Positions 43,080-54,990 of a stretch of 64,000 nucleotides of DNA are shown piece by piece. Under the pieces are notes generated by a model, which saw only the letters and a program-made list of their open reading frames with translations, had not been told where the DNA came from and ran no database searches. The position numbers and the translations under genes are program-made. Within the stretch, counting starts at the first letter, position 1. The number at the start of each line of letters is the position of its first letter. Source of the DNA: Owenia fusiformis (lineage: Eukaryota > Annelida > Polychaeta > Sabellida > Oweniidae); the NCBI GenBank assembly GCA_903813345.2, contig CAIIXF020000004.1, forward strand, positions 7,023,525-7,087,524, given 5' to 3'.

Positions 43080-46000
43080 TCGTTGAAAAAATGATTTGGA
43101 ATACCCAGTCACAGTCAGAGAGAATGTTCTGGCGAAAGGAGATTCTGGGATTTCAAAGGACGGGTGTCATTAAGAGCCCTTTTTAGCCCCCAAAGATATC
43201 TGATAATAATGCATATCATATTGAAGAAAAATCATTTGTGCTTTATAAAAATACAATTTCAGCAAATTTTGACCTTTGATGTTCACACAACAGTCATTTA
43301 AAGATCATATACCATTTTTGGTGTTTTTACAAAAAATTCTTTATTTATTGTTGTCTAAGTCAATAGTATGTAAATATTAACCAATTTAAATATATTAAAA
43401 TGTAATATATGAAATACTGAAGAAAAGATACAATTAAAATTATTTTCATGGAAAGCACTTAGGGCAATATTGACAAAATGCAAATGCTATTTTGGTAGGT
43501 TCTGGGCTAGCAATGGGTACATTTCAACTGTGACTGTAATGGATTACTATTGACTTTTATCAACATCACAGGGCAATATTTAAGCAACTTAAATACAAGG
43601 AAAATCAAAGATTTCCTCTCATTTCTAAAACGAGGAACAAAAGCATGAATTCAAGGAAAATAAATGATGGCCTGTGCCAATTATATAACATATGAGAAAG
43701 TTGTGGCACAGTAAAGGATATGTATAGGATATCATATGATTTTAAATGATTTTATCTTTATCTCCGAGTTGATATCAATATATTGCCAAGTTAGCATAGC
43801 GAATTAGCGCAGATATTGGTATCAATGAGTTGGATTAAGACAATATCACGAAAATGCATAGGATGTTCTATTTTTCCCATAGTTCACCTCTAAAACTAAA
43901 CAAAGCATATCAAAACAACATCCATTCATTCATTCATCCCCGTGATGTCATGAAATCACTATGTAACAAAACACATCATATTGGTGGTAGTTTTCAAATC
44001 CCTGCCAAAAGGTGATATCTGTGAAATATTTTCCGTATTCCACAGATATCACTTTTTCCACGCATTTGCAAAATATCATAAATATGTTTTTATGTTACCT
44101 AACAGAGCGGAACAGAGTTCAACTATGGGATAAAGAATAAAAAATAGGTACATAATTGAATTACCACTCCAAAAATATTAAATATGAGGGTTTTAAGAAA
44201 GAATATTGAATATGAGATTCAAAAAGACAAGTGGCCTCATGTCTCACGTTACCCAAACCCCAGATCCTTGATATCATATATACTTGTCAGAGGTGGCGTT
44301 AACGCAATTTTTTACGTTTTTTACTCACATTTTTGCAACTCTGACGCAAATATTCATTGTCTACCGAGTCTTTCTGACGCACGTTTGTTTCACATGCAAA
44401 ATCCCCGCTTGGTACTTGGTTAAATTGATCCCTATACGTGAAAATACGTGATTGATCAAATTTATAATTTTGCTAATTCCGGAAATCTAACATTTCGTTC
44501 AGCGCAATCGAGCCTCCTTCCTACCGATCATTTTCTTATTTCGGTATTTCATATAATTTTTAAAGCCCTGTGATTCAGATTCAATGATAAACTTGAAAAC
44601 ATTGATCGATCCCTCCATTTGTTTATCTCGTGTGCTAGGGGGCGTATCAAAAATGCAATAAAACGAACATAACATTGAACAATAATTTATTAATTTCATA
44701 CTCCCTTCTAAGGATTTTAGTGATCGTATATTTATCTAAATTACCGCATAAAATCTTTCCTTGAATGTTCAGACGCTAGATTTACGAACCTTTAGTTTCC
44801 TTCGCAAGTTCGCAAAATTCCTTCGCTAAGTTAGCAAGTTTCCTTGAGCCGTCCCCTTCATCAGCATGCGCAGATGTAATGCGCAGTAGGTTTATCAATG
44901 GTGCTCACAGTGACCGATCTATCGTAAGTTTTCACCAAGTATTTTCAATTAACTCCCTCAAGTTAAGATCTTCGATTCACTAGATCTGAAGCTGATCCTA
45001 TGAAGATAGATAATGGGCACATGAAAATCCAGTCGATCGCACATTAAGGGGGGTAATGATGATAAATTAGGTATGAAAACAAATCTACTTTCGGTTTCAT
45101 TTTATAATTACAAGATTCTACCGTATTCAATTTAAATGATGCCCAGTATTGTGGTCGGACTTATATTGCCGTTTTAGACTTTGGAATGATTGCAAAAATG
45201 TTGAATTTCAACATGAAACGCTTTGACCCCAATTTGTGTAACTCCACACAGGGAGAAACTCCTCTCCCACTCCATTCACACCCATGACTCGCTGGACCAG
45301 ATAATCAGATGATTAATAGTGACATTTTTCTTGCAATTGCCTAATTAATTAATTGTTAGTTGTTAATGTGCTATAAGAGTACAATAAAAGGTATGCACAA
45401 AATCAAAAAATAGATTTTGTATGTGGTTTCTACATTTTGTATGCATTTTTACTCAAGAAAAACACTTTTATAGCTTTGACTCAACTTTTTTTCTTGTGAC
45501 TCACTTTTTTGAAACTACCTGAGTCATGATGACTCACAAAAATATATGCCTACCGCCACCGCTGCTTGTATACTGTATATCAATGTTATTTACTGGGAGG
45601 ATTAAATATGGAGTGTACAGCAATGGTCAATACGATATTTCCAGATGGATATTTTTCCCTAGAAGCGGAACCCAAACTCAGTCATGACATAGAAGCTAAC
45701 TTTTGCAATTAATAGAAACTTGTTTTTTATTATATTTTTGTGTTCTATATTTGAGATGAAATAATATGAGATTCATTTCTACAAGAGGATGGAACGAATG
45801 TGAACTTGTATATTGAACTATACTCCTTTTCTGATTAAACAGAACAACATTTTATCCAAGCCAATTAAGAAAACCAAGGCCAATGAGTGTAATTTATGCC
45901 CAGTTAAACTAACACAATAACAACTTTTTGTCTGGACTCACTTATTATGTAAGAATGAATTGTATTACTGTTTACTGCATTAAATGTCAAGTATACTATC

Positions 46001-46860
46001 TGTATTTAATTTCAAATGCCTATCTCACTTATCGAAGGTATACAAGAAATGTTATTTTGAAACAAATTCAGCACAACCAAAACCATGTCCACATAATATG
46101 ACAAATCCAAGATGGCTGCCACAATTTTAGATCCATGGACATGTGAAGAAGTTAGAAATACACATGGTCCACAAGTTTCATCCCCAATAAAATGGGAAGT
46201 TTAAGGTTTTCACACATATCAACTCTATTCCTATATACTTTATATTTGTGGTAAGGCTTGTGATCTAGGTAAACTTAGCATGTTCATGTACCTCCTATCT
46301 TCTGAAGCTAAAAACAGAAATAGTGACTTCAATTGAGAAAAATGAATCTTATGGGCTCCATATACATTTTGAGTGGCTGTTCGGCTTCAGTTAGATAGTA
46401 CTGATAATCTGAGATTGAAAATTATGTCAAGTTTAGTCCTCAGCCTCTCATAACGGATAACTTCGAGGTAATTGTGTTGTTACTGCAAAAACCTCTATTT
46501 CTTCATCACAAATCTACCATCTTTTGCATCTGTCAAAACCCCTCATTTCATTATAATTTTCAGACTTTTGCTTGTGCCATCATTAAATATATATATTCAA
46601 CTTGTTATTCAGAATATTTTAAGAACTTTTCATGAATTTTTTTATTTTCACACTTTTGAAAAAATGACTAAGTCAGAGAATGGCCTCTTAATGGCATGTC
46701 CCCTTTGGGAAGTTGGGAAACCAGAATGTGTTACCTTTTTTAATTCCCGAATCTCTCCGAAATTAGCTCATCTTGGTGACTGTAAATTGCACAGCTGTAT
46801 TCAATGGAGTCTTGTCATATTCAATCAGCCTCAATTTTAAAGTGTATATTTTATTTTTAA
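43080..46860. other. Non-coding, proposed intron 1 of the zinc-finger gene
   Basis: No exon is supportable here; open frames at 44184 and 46472 have no domain or splice support. Local points: a perfect hairpin GTGATATCTGTG at 44013-44052 and a somewhat CpG-richer stretch at 44250-44900. Confidence 0.4.
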
Positions 46861-47023
46861 CGTGATTTCATCGTTTTTTGTCGACTGGTAGAATCCGCTG
46901 GGCAAATGGCAAGGTAGATGACCCTTGACCTCACCTTGACCGATGGTGATCACGTCATCAATATTACCAAAATGGCGGTTTCAAAATTTTCTAAAATCGC
47001 TTCAAATAATATTATGTTAATTC

Positions 47024-48022
47024 CAGTGTTTTTCCTAAGCGTCGGACCATAGGACATCTCCGGTGATGTGGGCTTCGGACTGATGAGTTTTATCAAGTAG
47101 CCAGTCCTCAATTCTGCCTGTGTCTGGTTCCTCATCTAAAATCATTTCTTTACTCCCAAATTTGGTCCGATCGCTGTCTGAAATCTCATTATATCTACGG
47201 TAAAACCTTGAAATTCTAAAAATCATTTTAGTGAAATTGGCTGCACGGGGGGATGTTTATATACGTATCATCATTTTCTTATCAGCATCAAACAGAAACT
47301 GTTCTCTGATTGGTTGATTAGACTCTTGGGTAATCATCTCGATTTTTTTAACGCGTGAGGTTTTATTGGCTTATTCAAATCGGATGCGGTAAAAAACCGA
47401 ACGCCAATTTGCGAACGATCCGGGTATTACGTTCGCCCTTGGTTTATCTTTCGGTATCATTGCAAAATCTGATCGCTGATTGGTTGGTTAATTTTGTCAT
47501 ATATTGGATCAGTTTCGAGATTCCCATGATTATTACGCCTGTTTATCAGGGCTATCGTGAAACCGTATTCGTAAGCATGCAGACCTCATGGTGAGCCACG
47601 AGTGATGGCACGTGAATTTTAGTTGATCGACCAATCAAAAGCATTTTCAAAACGATAGAATTATGCGCATGCGCATTAATAATGTAAACTTTAAAGTTAA
47701 TTTTTTGATGATTTTTTCGGAAATTTCGTCAGAATTCAATATAATTTGCAGTTAAGTGTACGCTGAGAAGTAGGTCACCTTTAACATGTATAAAAACATG
47801 CGATTATGGGCTGATTTGAAACTGAATTCGCAAGAAATTCGCTCTAAAATGTGTTACTTTCATTTCTCACTTAGTCTTGGACTGGTTAGTTTTCACACGG
47901 ACCGGTGATTAAACTGAAGTTACAGGTCCGAATGTCCGATGAGTTTTGGTATGGACTGGCCAAAATGTAGAACCTGTCAGTCAGGTGGTCCTGTGATGTA
48001 TTTTGCCTTAGGAAAAACACTG
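47024..48022. mobile_element. 999-bp hAT-type non-autonomous element
   Basis: Termini CAGTGTTTTTCCTAAG and CTTAGGAAAAACACTG; flanking GTTAATTC at 47016-47023 and 48023-48030 is a perfect 8-bp duplication. The open frames inside show no transposase similarity that I can recognise. Confidence 0.92.
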
Positions 48023-49441
48023 GTTAATTCCTAGCGAGTAAACATATTTCATAGTTTGCTTTTTCACAATAAGATAACGAAATGTGTAAGGAATTCGCTT
48101 TTATCAATTAAAACATCACATCGACATGTGGTATTCGTAAACTAGACGATGAAGATAACGAAAGCGGGGGTTTTGCAATGACGTCATTTCTGGAAAGAAA
48201 TTCTCAACGAGCTGCATAGCAACCGAGGAATAAACAATTACCGATCGCTAAAGATCAGTCCCTTGCGAAATCCTGAGTAATTACTTATTTCTACGGTTCA
48301 TTACGAATCAATCTATAATTATCTTACGAATGAATTCTTCTTACATTAGAAATTAACATCTCATAAAATATGTCGAATTTAATCGGTAGGAAACAAGAAA
48401 AAATACATTTTTAATGACCATTTTTTAAAGTAGGTCAAATTTTTTAGAAGGGTAAACTTCCCGGGAATTTTAAGATTGTCACGTCTTGTTTGAAAACGAG
48501 AACGAGACTTGTGCCAAAAGTCCATCTTTTTAGTCAGTCGAAATGTTCAAAGTATATTTAGTATTATAATCGCATTCCAGAACAATTTAGGAAACAATAC
48601 TTTCCATCTAGGTTGATCACAGCATCTGAGGTACGTTAATTTATATGAACAACTGAGTCAATACGGATAAATAGCCCAACGAGAGTCGGCGGTCTTGAAA
48701 AATACTTGGATCTGGATGCCAGTCCTGTTAATAATTGATATCTTATCTCATTCGAAGAACGTATTAGATGTCCATGTACCCAGTGACTTTAGCAGCCCTT
48801 CCTACAAAATGCTTGCAAAATGGACGATCTAAATTTCCAAAAATTTTGCTAAGATCAATATCGACATGTTGTTGCCTTCTTTGTCGTGTTTTGCTGCGGT
48901 CCACAATGTAACCTAGCAGGAGAGATGACATAGAACGAACTGCTCAGTAGACACATATTTGAACATTTCATTATTTCGTTATTTTAACCATATGAACTTA
49001 TCTATAAAATAAGTGTTTTATCTCTTAACCTAGCCAATTATGGGGTACGTGTCATGCATTTGCTTTGATATTTTTCATCTCTATCCAAGTGTTCCAGGTT
49101 GACAGGCCTGATCTATCAGTATCAAATCAATCAAAGAAAAGCAATAATTATAAGGATATTTCACTTGGAACCTCTGTAACAACCTACGATTCTGTTTAGT
49201 CGAAGCGACCTACAATAAATGTTAAAAATTTCGAAAAAAAATATGAATATTTTTCATTTTGAGTTTTGAAATTTTACTCAAGAAAATGAGTCTCGTAGAC
49301 CTTCAAATACTCTATGCACACGTCTTAATATAGACTACCACACAAACGTGAATATGTAAATGTAATCTAATTGAAAATCTCTTGATTAGACGTGAATTTA
49401 ACCATTAATTACGGGTAATTTTGTTTAGTTTCAGAACTCAC

Positions 49442-49500
49442 CTATTATCGCCCAAGCAGCTCCAAATGGCAACTTATTATTGCTGAAACGAAATCATTTA
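49442..49500 (-). other. Candidate 5' UTR exon 1 of the zinc-finger gene
   Basis: On the minus strand CTTGGGCGATAATAG is followed by a strong donor GTGAGTTC, with the exon ending at 49442. Spliced to exon 2 at 42165, the frame carries a TAA and then no ATG until the proposed start at 42125. The 5' boundary is unknown; the 49500 limit is arbitrary. The evidence is only a donor and frame logic. Confidence 0.4.
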
Positions 49501-49600
49501 ATGATTCTCAGGTAGCCAAGGTCGTTGTCATGGACGCAATAACATGTAAACATTAAGGTGTGGACAGACAGGTTGATTGTTAACGTGGATATATAGTGGA
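49500..49600. promoter_or_regulatory. Candidate bidirectional promoter with RFX-like X-box
   Basis: Lies between the candidate first exons of two divergent genes. GTTGTCATGGACGC at 49524-49537 matches the RFX X-box type (GTTGCCATGGAAAC) at 11 of 14 positions. RFX factors drive ciliary genes in animals. There is no obvious TATA box. Confidence 0.35.
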
Positions 49601-50549
49601 TTAAACTCCAGATTATCCCTAATTAATAACCAGGTATGTGAAATATGTGTTTAATGTACTTGTAACTAATTGATTCTATTTTATTGGGTGTTAAAGTGAC
49701 TTGCAGTGTCATCCTGTTCAACAGAAACATTTACAAAGGTCATTTAAATGCACTTGGTAATTTCCAAGCCAGTGTACTTCTTGGTACATAACTTAGATAA
49801 AATCAAGATGACACAGAAGGAAACATTTCCAAAACACTACAGTCAAGAGAAATAAGTTATTGGTTACCATACCAACAATAATTCTCTATTTGCTTTAGAT
49901 TTAAAAAAGATGGGCATTTATTATTTTAACATGACTGTGTTTGTGAATCAGTGATTCATCCATGAATTAACATACTAATATACTCATCCCAAGATTCAAC
50001 ATATGTAATTGTTTTTGAACAATTTGGTTTACTCTATTGATCAGACAGTCAGAACTTGAATTGGTTAACCCATAGGCCCATGGTTAACCTTCATCAATGA
50101 TAACGCTGCATGTTAATCACTGGCGGAATTGGGGGGGGGGGGGCTTGTGAGACCTTGTTTTATAATTTCAGTCCAAATTTTGAAGAAAATGGGCCTCGAA
50201 ATAACAAAATTTGGGCCCACTTTTCAGTTTTAGGGGAAGTTTAGCGGAAGTTTTTTTCTCTGACCTGAAATTTTGCCCCCCCCCTTGTTGGTTCCCAGAT
50301 CTGTCCCTGTTAATATAATGAGTTTATCATAATGTGTTTTCAAGGGTTTGATGTTTTCTTATGTCGGGATATCAGCTTTTTCATTATCTAGATGCATTTA
50401 TATAACAGTAATAGAAGATTGATCATTTCATCTCATGGATTGAATAAATAATAAGAAAAACACATTGTAGATGAACATTTAGAATAATATTTCAAAACCA
50501 AATCCCAGCCAGTAGATCATATTATTTAATGAAACTTTTTTATTTCCAG
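49601..50549 (+). other. Candidate 5' UTR exon and first intron of the 50.6-kb gene
   Basis: A donor CCAG/GTATGTG at 49633 can pair with the acceptor TTTATTTCCAG at 50549. In the joined frame a TGA precedes and no ATG occurs before 50580. The intron holds a G-run/C-run inverted segment at about 50120-50310 with AGATCTG near its end, resembling 10085-10268. Confidence 0.45.
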
Positions 50550-50579
50550 TCACCCATAGTTCACATCACCAGCATCACC

Positions 50580-51272
50580 ATGGAGATTGACCCACATGTC
50601 AACGAGCATTTCTATACAACAAACAGTACCTATGGCAACTGGAAAGGATCTCCAAGTCAAGTTTTGACAACATTCACTAAGGCAGGACTACAGGCGCCAT
50701 CTAGCTACACACATATCCCCACCAGGGGGCCTTTAACAAACATCGGCACAAAACTCCATCCAAATGCCGAATCAGTCCCCTTTCCCATGTCCAATATCGA
50801 GGTCCGTAATGACTTCATAAAGGGACATGGCGCTCTTACAAACACAGGCACAGATTTGTACTCTGACGTCCAAGGTCTCTGGTCAAACAGCAACTTTAAC
50901 TCCCCACATGCTAAACTTGATCGTGGAGAATACACTTATTCCAATCTCCAAGGAGCATGGGCCAGGGTTGGCCCAGATATATACCGCTCAACCCATCCAG
51001 GTTGGAGCTATAACCGCTGGGAGGACCCCCCTTCAAGGACAATCCCTCAAAAATTCCAAGACAGAGACTTTAAACCACACGGTTCAACCATTCAGTCTCA
51101 TCGCGATACACAACCTGATCCCAGAATGATGAACTCCAATACAAGGGGAGTAATTGGAACAGCCAGAGGAAGTATGCAGTTCCCAAAAGCCCCTATGTCA
51201 CAAGAGGAGGTGTTCAAATTAAGGAGGTCACATCATGTTTATGGGTATATGACCCATGATGACTGGTACTAA
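50580..51272 (+). CDS. Unrecognised 230-residue protein, possible ciliary microtubule-associated protein
   Basis: The ATG at 50580 (CACCATGG, strong context) opens MEIDPHVNEHFYTTNSTYGN and runs to TAA in one exon. No signal peptide or membrane segment. The middle has three related stretches: RGPLTNIGTKLHPNAESVPF, HGALTNTGTDLYSDVQGLWS and YTYSNLQGAWARVGPDIY, a loose repeat of about 45 residues with G-x-L-x-N-x-G-x-x-L/I-Y. The rest is rich in Pro, Asn, Tyr and Trp (SYNRWEDPP) and ends HHVYGYMTHDDWY. I do not recognise the family. The composition and small size resemble microtubule inner proteins of axonemes, and the upstream X-box-like site fits, but this is inference. It is probably a real gene because the frame is long, the acceptor is good and the start is fixed. 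Confidence 0.78.
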   Translation: MEIDPHVNEHFYTTNSTYGNWKGSPSQVLTTFTKAGLQAPSSYTHIPTRGPLTNIGTKLHPNAESVPFPMSNIEVRNDFIKGHGALTNTGTDLYSDVQGLWSNSNFNSPHAKLDRGEYTYSNLQGAWARVGPDIYRSTHPGWSYNRWEDPPSRTIPQKFQDRDFKPHGSTIQSHRDTQPDPRMMNSNTRGVIGTARGSMQFPKAPMSQEEVFKLRRSHHVYGYMTHDDWY

Positions 51273-51453
51273 TCAAACTGATTGAAAATATCACATTGTC
51301 TTGCCTTTTCAAGCCTGATTATGAAATGAGAGGGTTAAACATGGATAAGTTAAGGTAGGCAAAGACAAAGAACTTTTGCATGATGTCCAAGTAAAATGTC
51401 CAACTTAATTAGTGGAAATCCTACCAATCTGCTTACCTAATTCCTGAGATAAA

Positions 51454-51459
51454 AATAAA
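51454..51459 (+). terminator. Candidate polyadenylation signal of the 50.6-kb gene
   Basis: AATAAA 182 bp after the stop codon, the first such hexamer downstream. Confidence 0.5.
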
Positions 51460-53182
51460 CAGAAATGTGTCTCCTAAAAGTCTTAAGGTGGACAAAGTGT
51501 ACAAAATTTTGAGACAAGTACATGCACAATATTGTCACACTGTCTGCCTTAATATCAAAAGAGTAAGCAGCCAAATAATTTGCTCTCTTAAGGTGGGCAA
51601 CTTTGAACCATATTTATACATGACAATTATTGTACACAAAAATGTGGTTTACTATCTTAAGGAGGGCAGTGTCTTAACTTTTCAGACATAGTCAAATCTC
51701 TCATTTAGAATATAATTGGCTTGAAAAAGGCATTACTCAAATGAGATATTACAAACGAAGATTGGTAAAATTGTGATACATACACATAGTGTTATGTATT
51801 GCTACTTGTAAATAGCACAACCCTGATTGTTCCAGCACAATCATCCTATGGCACAACCAGAGCACAACCATTTGTAGTGTCATTTAATAAATATTTAATT
51901 ATCAAGAATATGAAATAGATTTTCAGTGGTTGTGAACTGGTGTTGTCTAGGTAGGCCTTAATGATACCCAAAATTAAAGCCTATATTATATATAGTATAC
52001 TTGTAAAGTGCCAAATCTACAATATCTGATTCGAATTTAAATTGTTAACAGTAGAACCTGTTCAAGTTAAATTCAATATATTTATCACTTTTATTGAAAC
52101 ATTGCATTCTTAAAAAATCTAGTTTTTGCAAACTGGACATTCAGACATTGTATGACTTTGAATCATTTGAGAGGTTTTCTTGCAAAACAGGTTTTACTGA
52201 ATAACTTTTTTTATTTATTTTTTAGTATGATAAAGAAAACACAATAAAAATATGATAATTTACTTACATATTTTTGTTTATTTTATTGACATAAGTACAA
52301 ATCATTGACATTTGCGTTGTATTAAAGACTTTAAAAAAAGTTAAATCTCAGTTGACGGGTTGTACAATAATTGTAGTATTCCGTTATATTGTACATTTAC
52401 AATAAATCATTGCATTATAGCATTATATTGTATATTGTACAATGTTCAGTGATGCTATTTCACAATACAACAGGTAAGTACAATTAGTTTGTACAAAAGG
52501 ATGACAATTGTTCAATTCAATTAAATGGGTAATTGTTCAACATAATGATAATTGTCCAACATTATGATAATGATTCAACATAATGATAACTAATCCACAT
52601 TATTTGTGCAATATAATGATAACATATTGTTCAATAAAAGCAAAAAAACATCAAAATACAAATACAATGCACATAATAACACACAGATATGAATGGCAAA
52701 CATTCTAGCAATTAAAACATCATAAAAAAACATCATTAGCACATTTTTTGAGGGTGAACTCATTTTTGAGTATAGACTCATTTGACACACATGGGTGCTA
52801 TGTACATATATGATATAAACACATAATTAAACTTCATTGTATACAAACTATACATATAACTAAAATTACTGTGATACTTAGGGACCAAGTCAATATGGTA
52901 ATTTATTTGAAAAGTGTTGCTTTATGAGGGATGAGATACCCCTTCCATTCCCTCTTAAGCTAAATGATACTGCAATGGCATCAGAAACATGAATTGAATT
53001 TCAAAGTTTTCACTTTTTCATCTCTCTTCCTTCATTCTTTTAATTTCTAACTTGAAACACTATGAAAAAAAGTCTCACCCCTCCCCCACAAAAAGAAAAA
53101 TACTTTTGAATTAAACTGATACACCAATGTTTGACCTAACCCCTTACTTTATATTTTACTTGTTAAATAATGACAACATTCA
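51460..53182. other. Intergenic, AT-rich
   Basis: No supportable gene. It contains scattered CTTAAGGTGGGCA motifs at 51480-51670, an AGTAGAACCTGT element at 52049-52204, and TAATGATAA-type low-complexity sequence at 52500-52620. Confidence 0.45.
52049..52204. mobile_element. AGTAGAACCTGTTCAAG element
   Basis: Left AGTAGAACCTGTTCAAG, right AAACAGGTTTTACTGAA, inverse copies; member of the AAAACCTGT family. Confidence 0.65.
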
Positions 53183-53352
53183 GGCCCGTAGCCAGGATTT
53201 GCCAAGGGGGGGGGGATCACTTTGGAAAAATTCCAGGGGGGATTCACTTGTGACAATTTTGGTCAAAAAATGGCCAAAATCACTTAAAAAGTGCTCAGAA
53301 TGGTGAAAAACTGCATGATTTTGAAAGATTTTTGGCCCCCTGGCTACAGGCC
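53183..53352. mobile_element. GGCCCGTAGCCAGG MITE, copy 1
   Basis: Ends GGCCCGTAGCCA and TGGCTACAGGCC. The interior TTTGGTCAAAAAATGGCC is shared, inverted, with the copy at 62694-62867. Confidence 0.82.
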
Positions 53353-53491
53353 TGGCATTTTAATTTACATGACTAAAACTATTCAGTATCAGGTACAGCA
53401 GTTATAATTCAATAATACACATATCATCAATGGTTAAAAAAGTATGTTTACTTTTCTATTACAAATAAATACAAGAACACAAATGTGTACA

Positions 53492-54990
53492 AAATGTCCC
53501 CACCAAGTGGTGATCCCGTGAAATGGTTATCCTGAAAATGAGTAGACAAGACTTTACCAACACAATTTGAGGACGGAAAATCCAAAGTGGCCACCTTAAA
53601 ATTTACCCAGAATGCCAAAAATTTAGTCAGTTCTAGATTTTCATACTAAGAACCACCCCTGAAAATTTGAAATTGATCCGTCACACAGTTAACCAGAAAA
53701 CATGTAAACAAGACTTTACAGACAAGATTTCAGGATGGAAAATCCAAAACGGCTGCCTTGACATTTACCAAGAATGTCAAAAAACTAATCAGTTTGTAGA
53801 TTTTCATACTAAGAATCATCCCTGAAAATATGAAATTGATCTACCAAACGGTTCACCTGAAAACGGGTAGACAAGACTTTACAGACAAGATTTTAGGACA
53901 GAAAATCCAAAATGGCTGCCTTAACATTTACGCAGAATGCAAAAAAAGTAATCAGATGTAGATTTTCATACAAAGAATCATCCCTGAAAATTTGAAATTG
54001 ATCTATCAAACCGTTCTCCTAAAAACGCGTAGACAAGACTTTACAGGCAAGATTTTAAGACGGAAAATCCAAAATGGCTGCCTTGACATTTACCCAGAAT
54101 GCAAAAAAACTAATCAGTTCTAGATTTTCATACTAAGAATCATTCCTGAAAATTTGAAATTGATCTACGAAACAGTTCACCTGAAAACGAGTAGACAAGA
54201 CTTTACAGACAAGATTTTAGGACGGAAAATCCAAAATGGCTGCCTTGACATTTACCCAGAATGCCAAAAAACTAATGAGATCTAGATTTTTATACTAAGA
54301 ATCATCCCTGAAAATTTGAAATTGATCCACCAAACGGTTCACCTGAAAACGCGCAGACAAGACTTCACAGACAAGATTTTAGGACCGAAAAATCCAAAAT
54401 GGCCGACAATAAAAAAGTCCTTATGAGTTTTTGCTGATTTCTTTTTACAAAATTATCACATATAACTACTGTTAACAATAAAGTAGGCTTGTACAGCAAA
54501 GTACATCTGAAATTATTTATAAAGCTACTAAATAGTTAAAGTATGAAAACTCAAAAACACCATTCAATATGATACAAAGTATTATCGCGCGCTAACTTTT
54601 CTTAAGACATTCAAAATGGCTGACATGACTGAGCTAGCAGGTCCAAAACCTAATCAGATCTAGAATGAAGTGAGCTGAACAAGATGTTAAAGTTTTAAAA
54701 GCAACTGTGAAGCAGTTTTTCTTAAAGTTTGCAGACAAGGATTTTAGCATTCGACTTCAAAATGGCCGACAGGAAGTAGGTATCGAGTTAATTTTTTTTC
54801 ATCCACATCTGTATGCACTCATAAGTTATCCCTGAAAATTTGAAGGTGATATCTGTAGCGGTTTTGGAGAAAACTGCCGGACGTACGGACAGACGGACAG
54901 ACAGACGGACAGACAGACGGACAGACAGACGGACGGACGGACGCGCCTAGGCCGACAATATGGCCCCACACTATGTGGTGGGGACATAAA
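53492..54990. mobile_element. 1.5-kb element with ATGTCCCCACCA ends and internal 160-bp repeats
   Basis: Left AAATGTCCCCACCAAGTGG, right GTGGTGGGGACATAAA. Between them are five tandem copies of about 160 bp, each with ATCCAAAATGGCTGCCTTGA and CCTGAAAATTTGAAATTGAT. Unique sequence follows, then a GGACAGAC/GGACGGAC tract (54885-54945) near the right end. The layout matches the element at 12156-13190. No transposase. Confidence 0.8.

Larger units (their letters stand above)
42797..49040. mobile_element. Possible 6.2-kb foldback or large inverted-repeat element
   Basis: The left segment at 42797-42930 (AGATAAGTTCATATGGTTAA and CCTGCTAGGTTACATTGTGG) is repeated in inverted orientation at 48898-49040, at roughly 85-90% over about 125 bp, then weakly further inward. 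The interior encodes no transposase and contains the hAT-type element at 47024-48022. It may instead be two independent copies of one short element. It lies in the proposed first intron of the zinc-finger gene. Confidence 0.5.

Noticed and set aside
46472-46840. 122-codon plus-strand frame
   Set aside because: AT-rich hydrophobic translation (Phe/Ile/Leu), no domain, no splice support.
54885-54945. GGACAGAC tract as an independent microsatellite
   Set aside because: It sits at a fixed place inside the 53.5-kb element and is part of its architecture.
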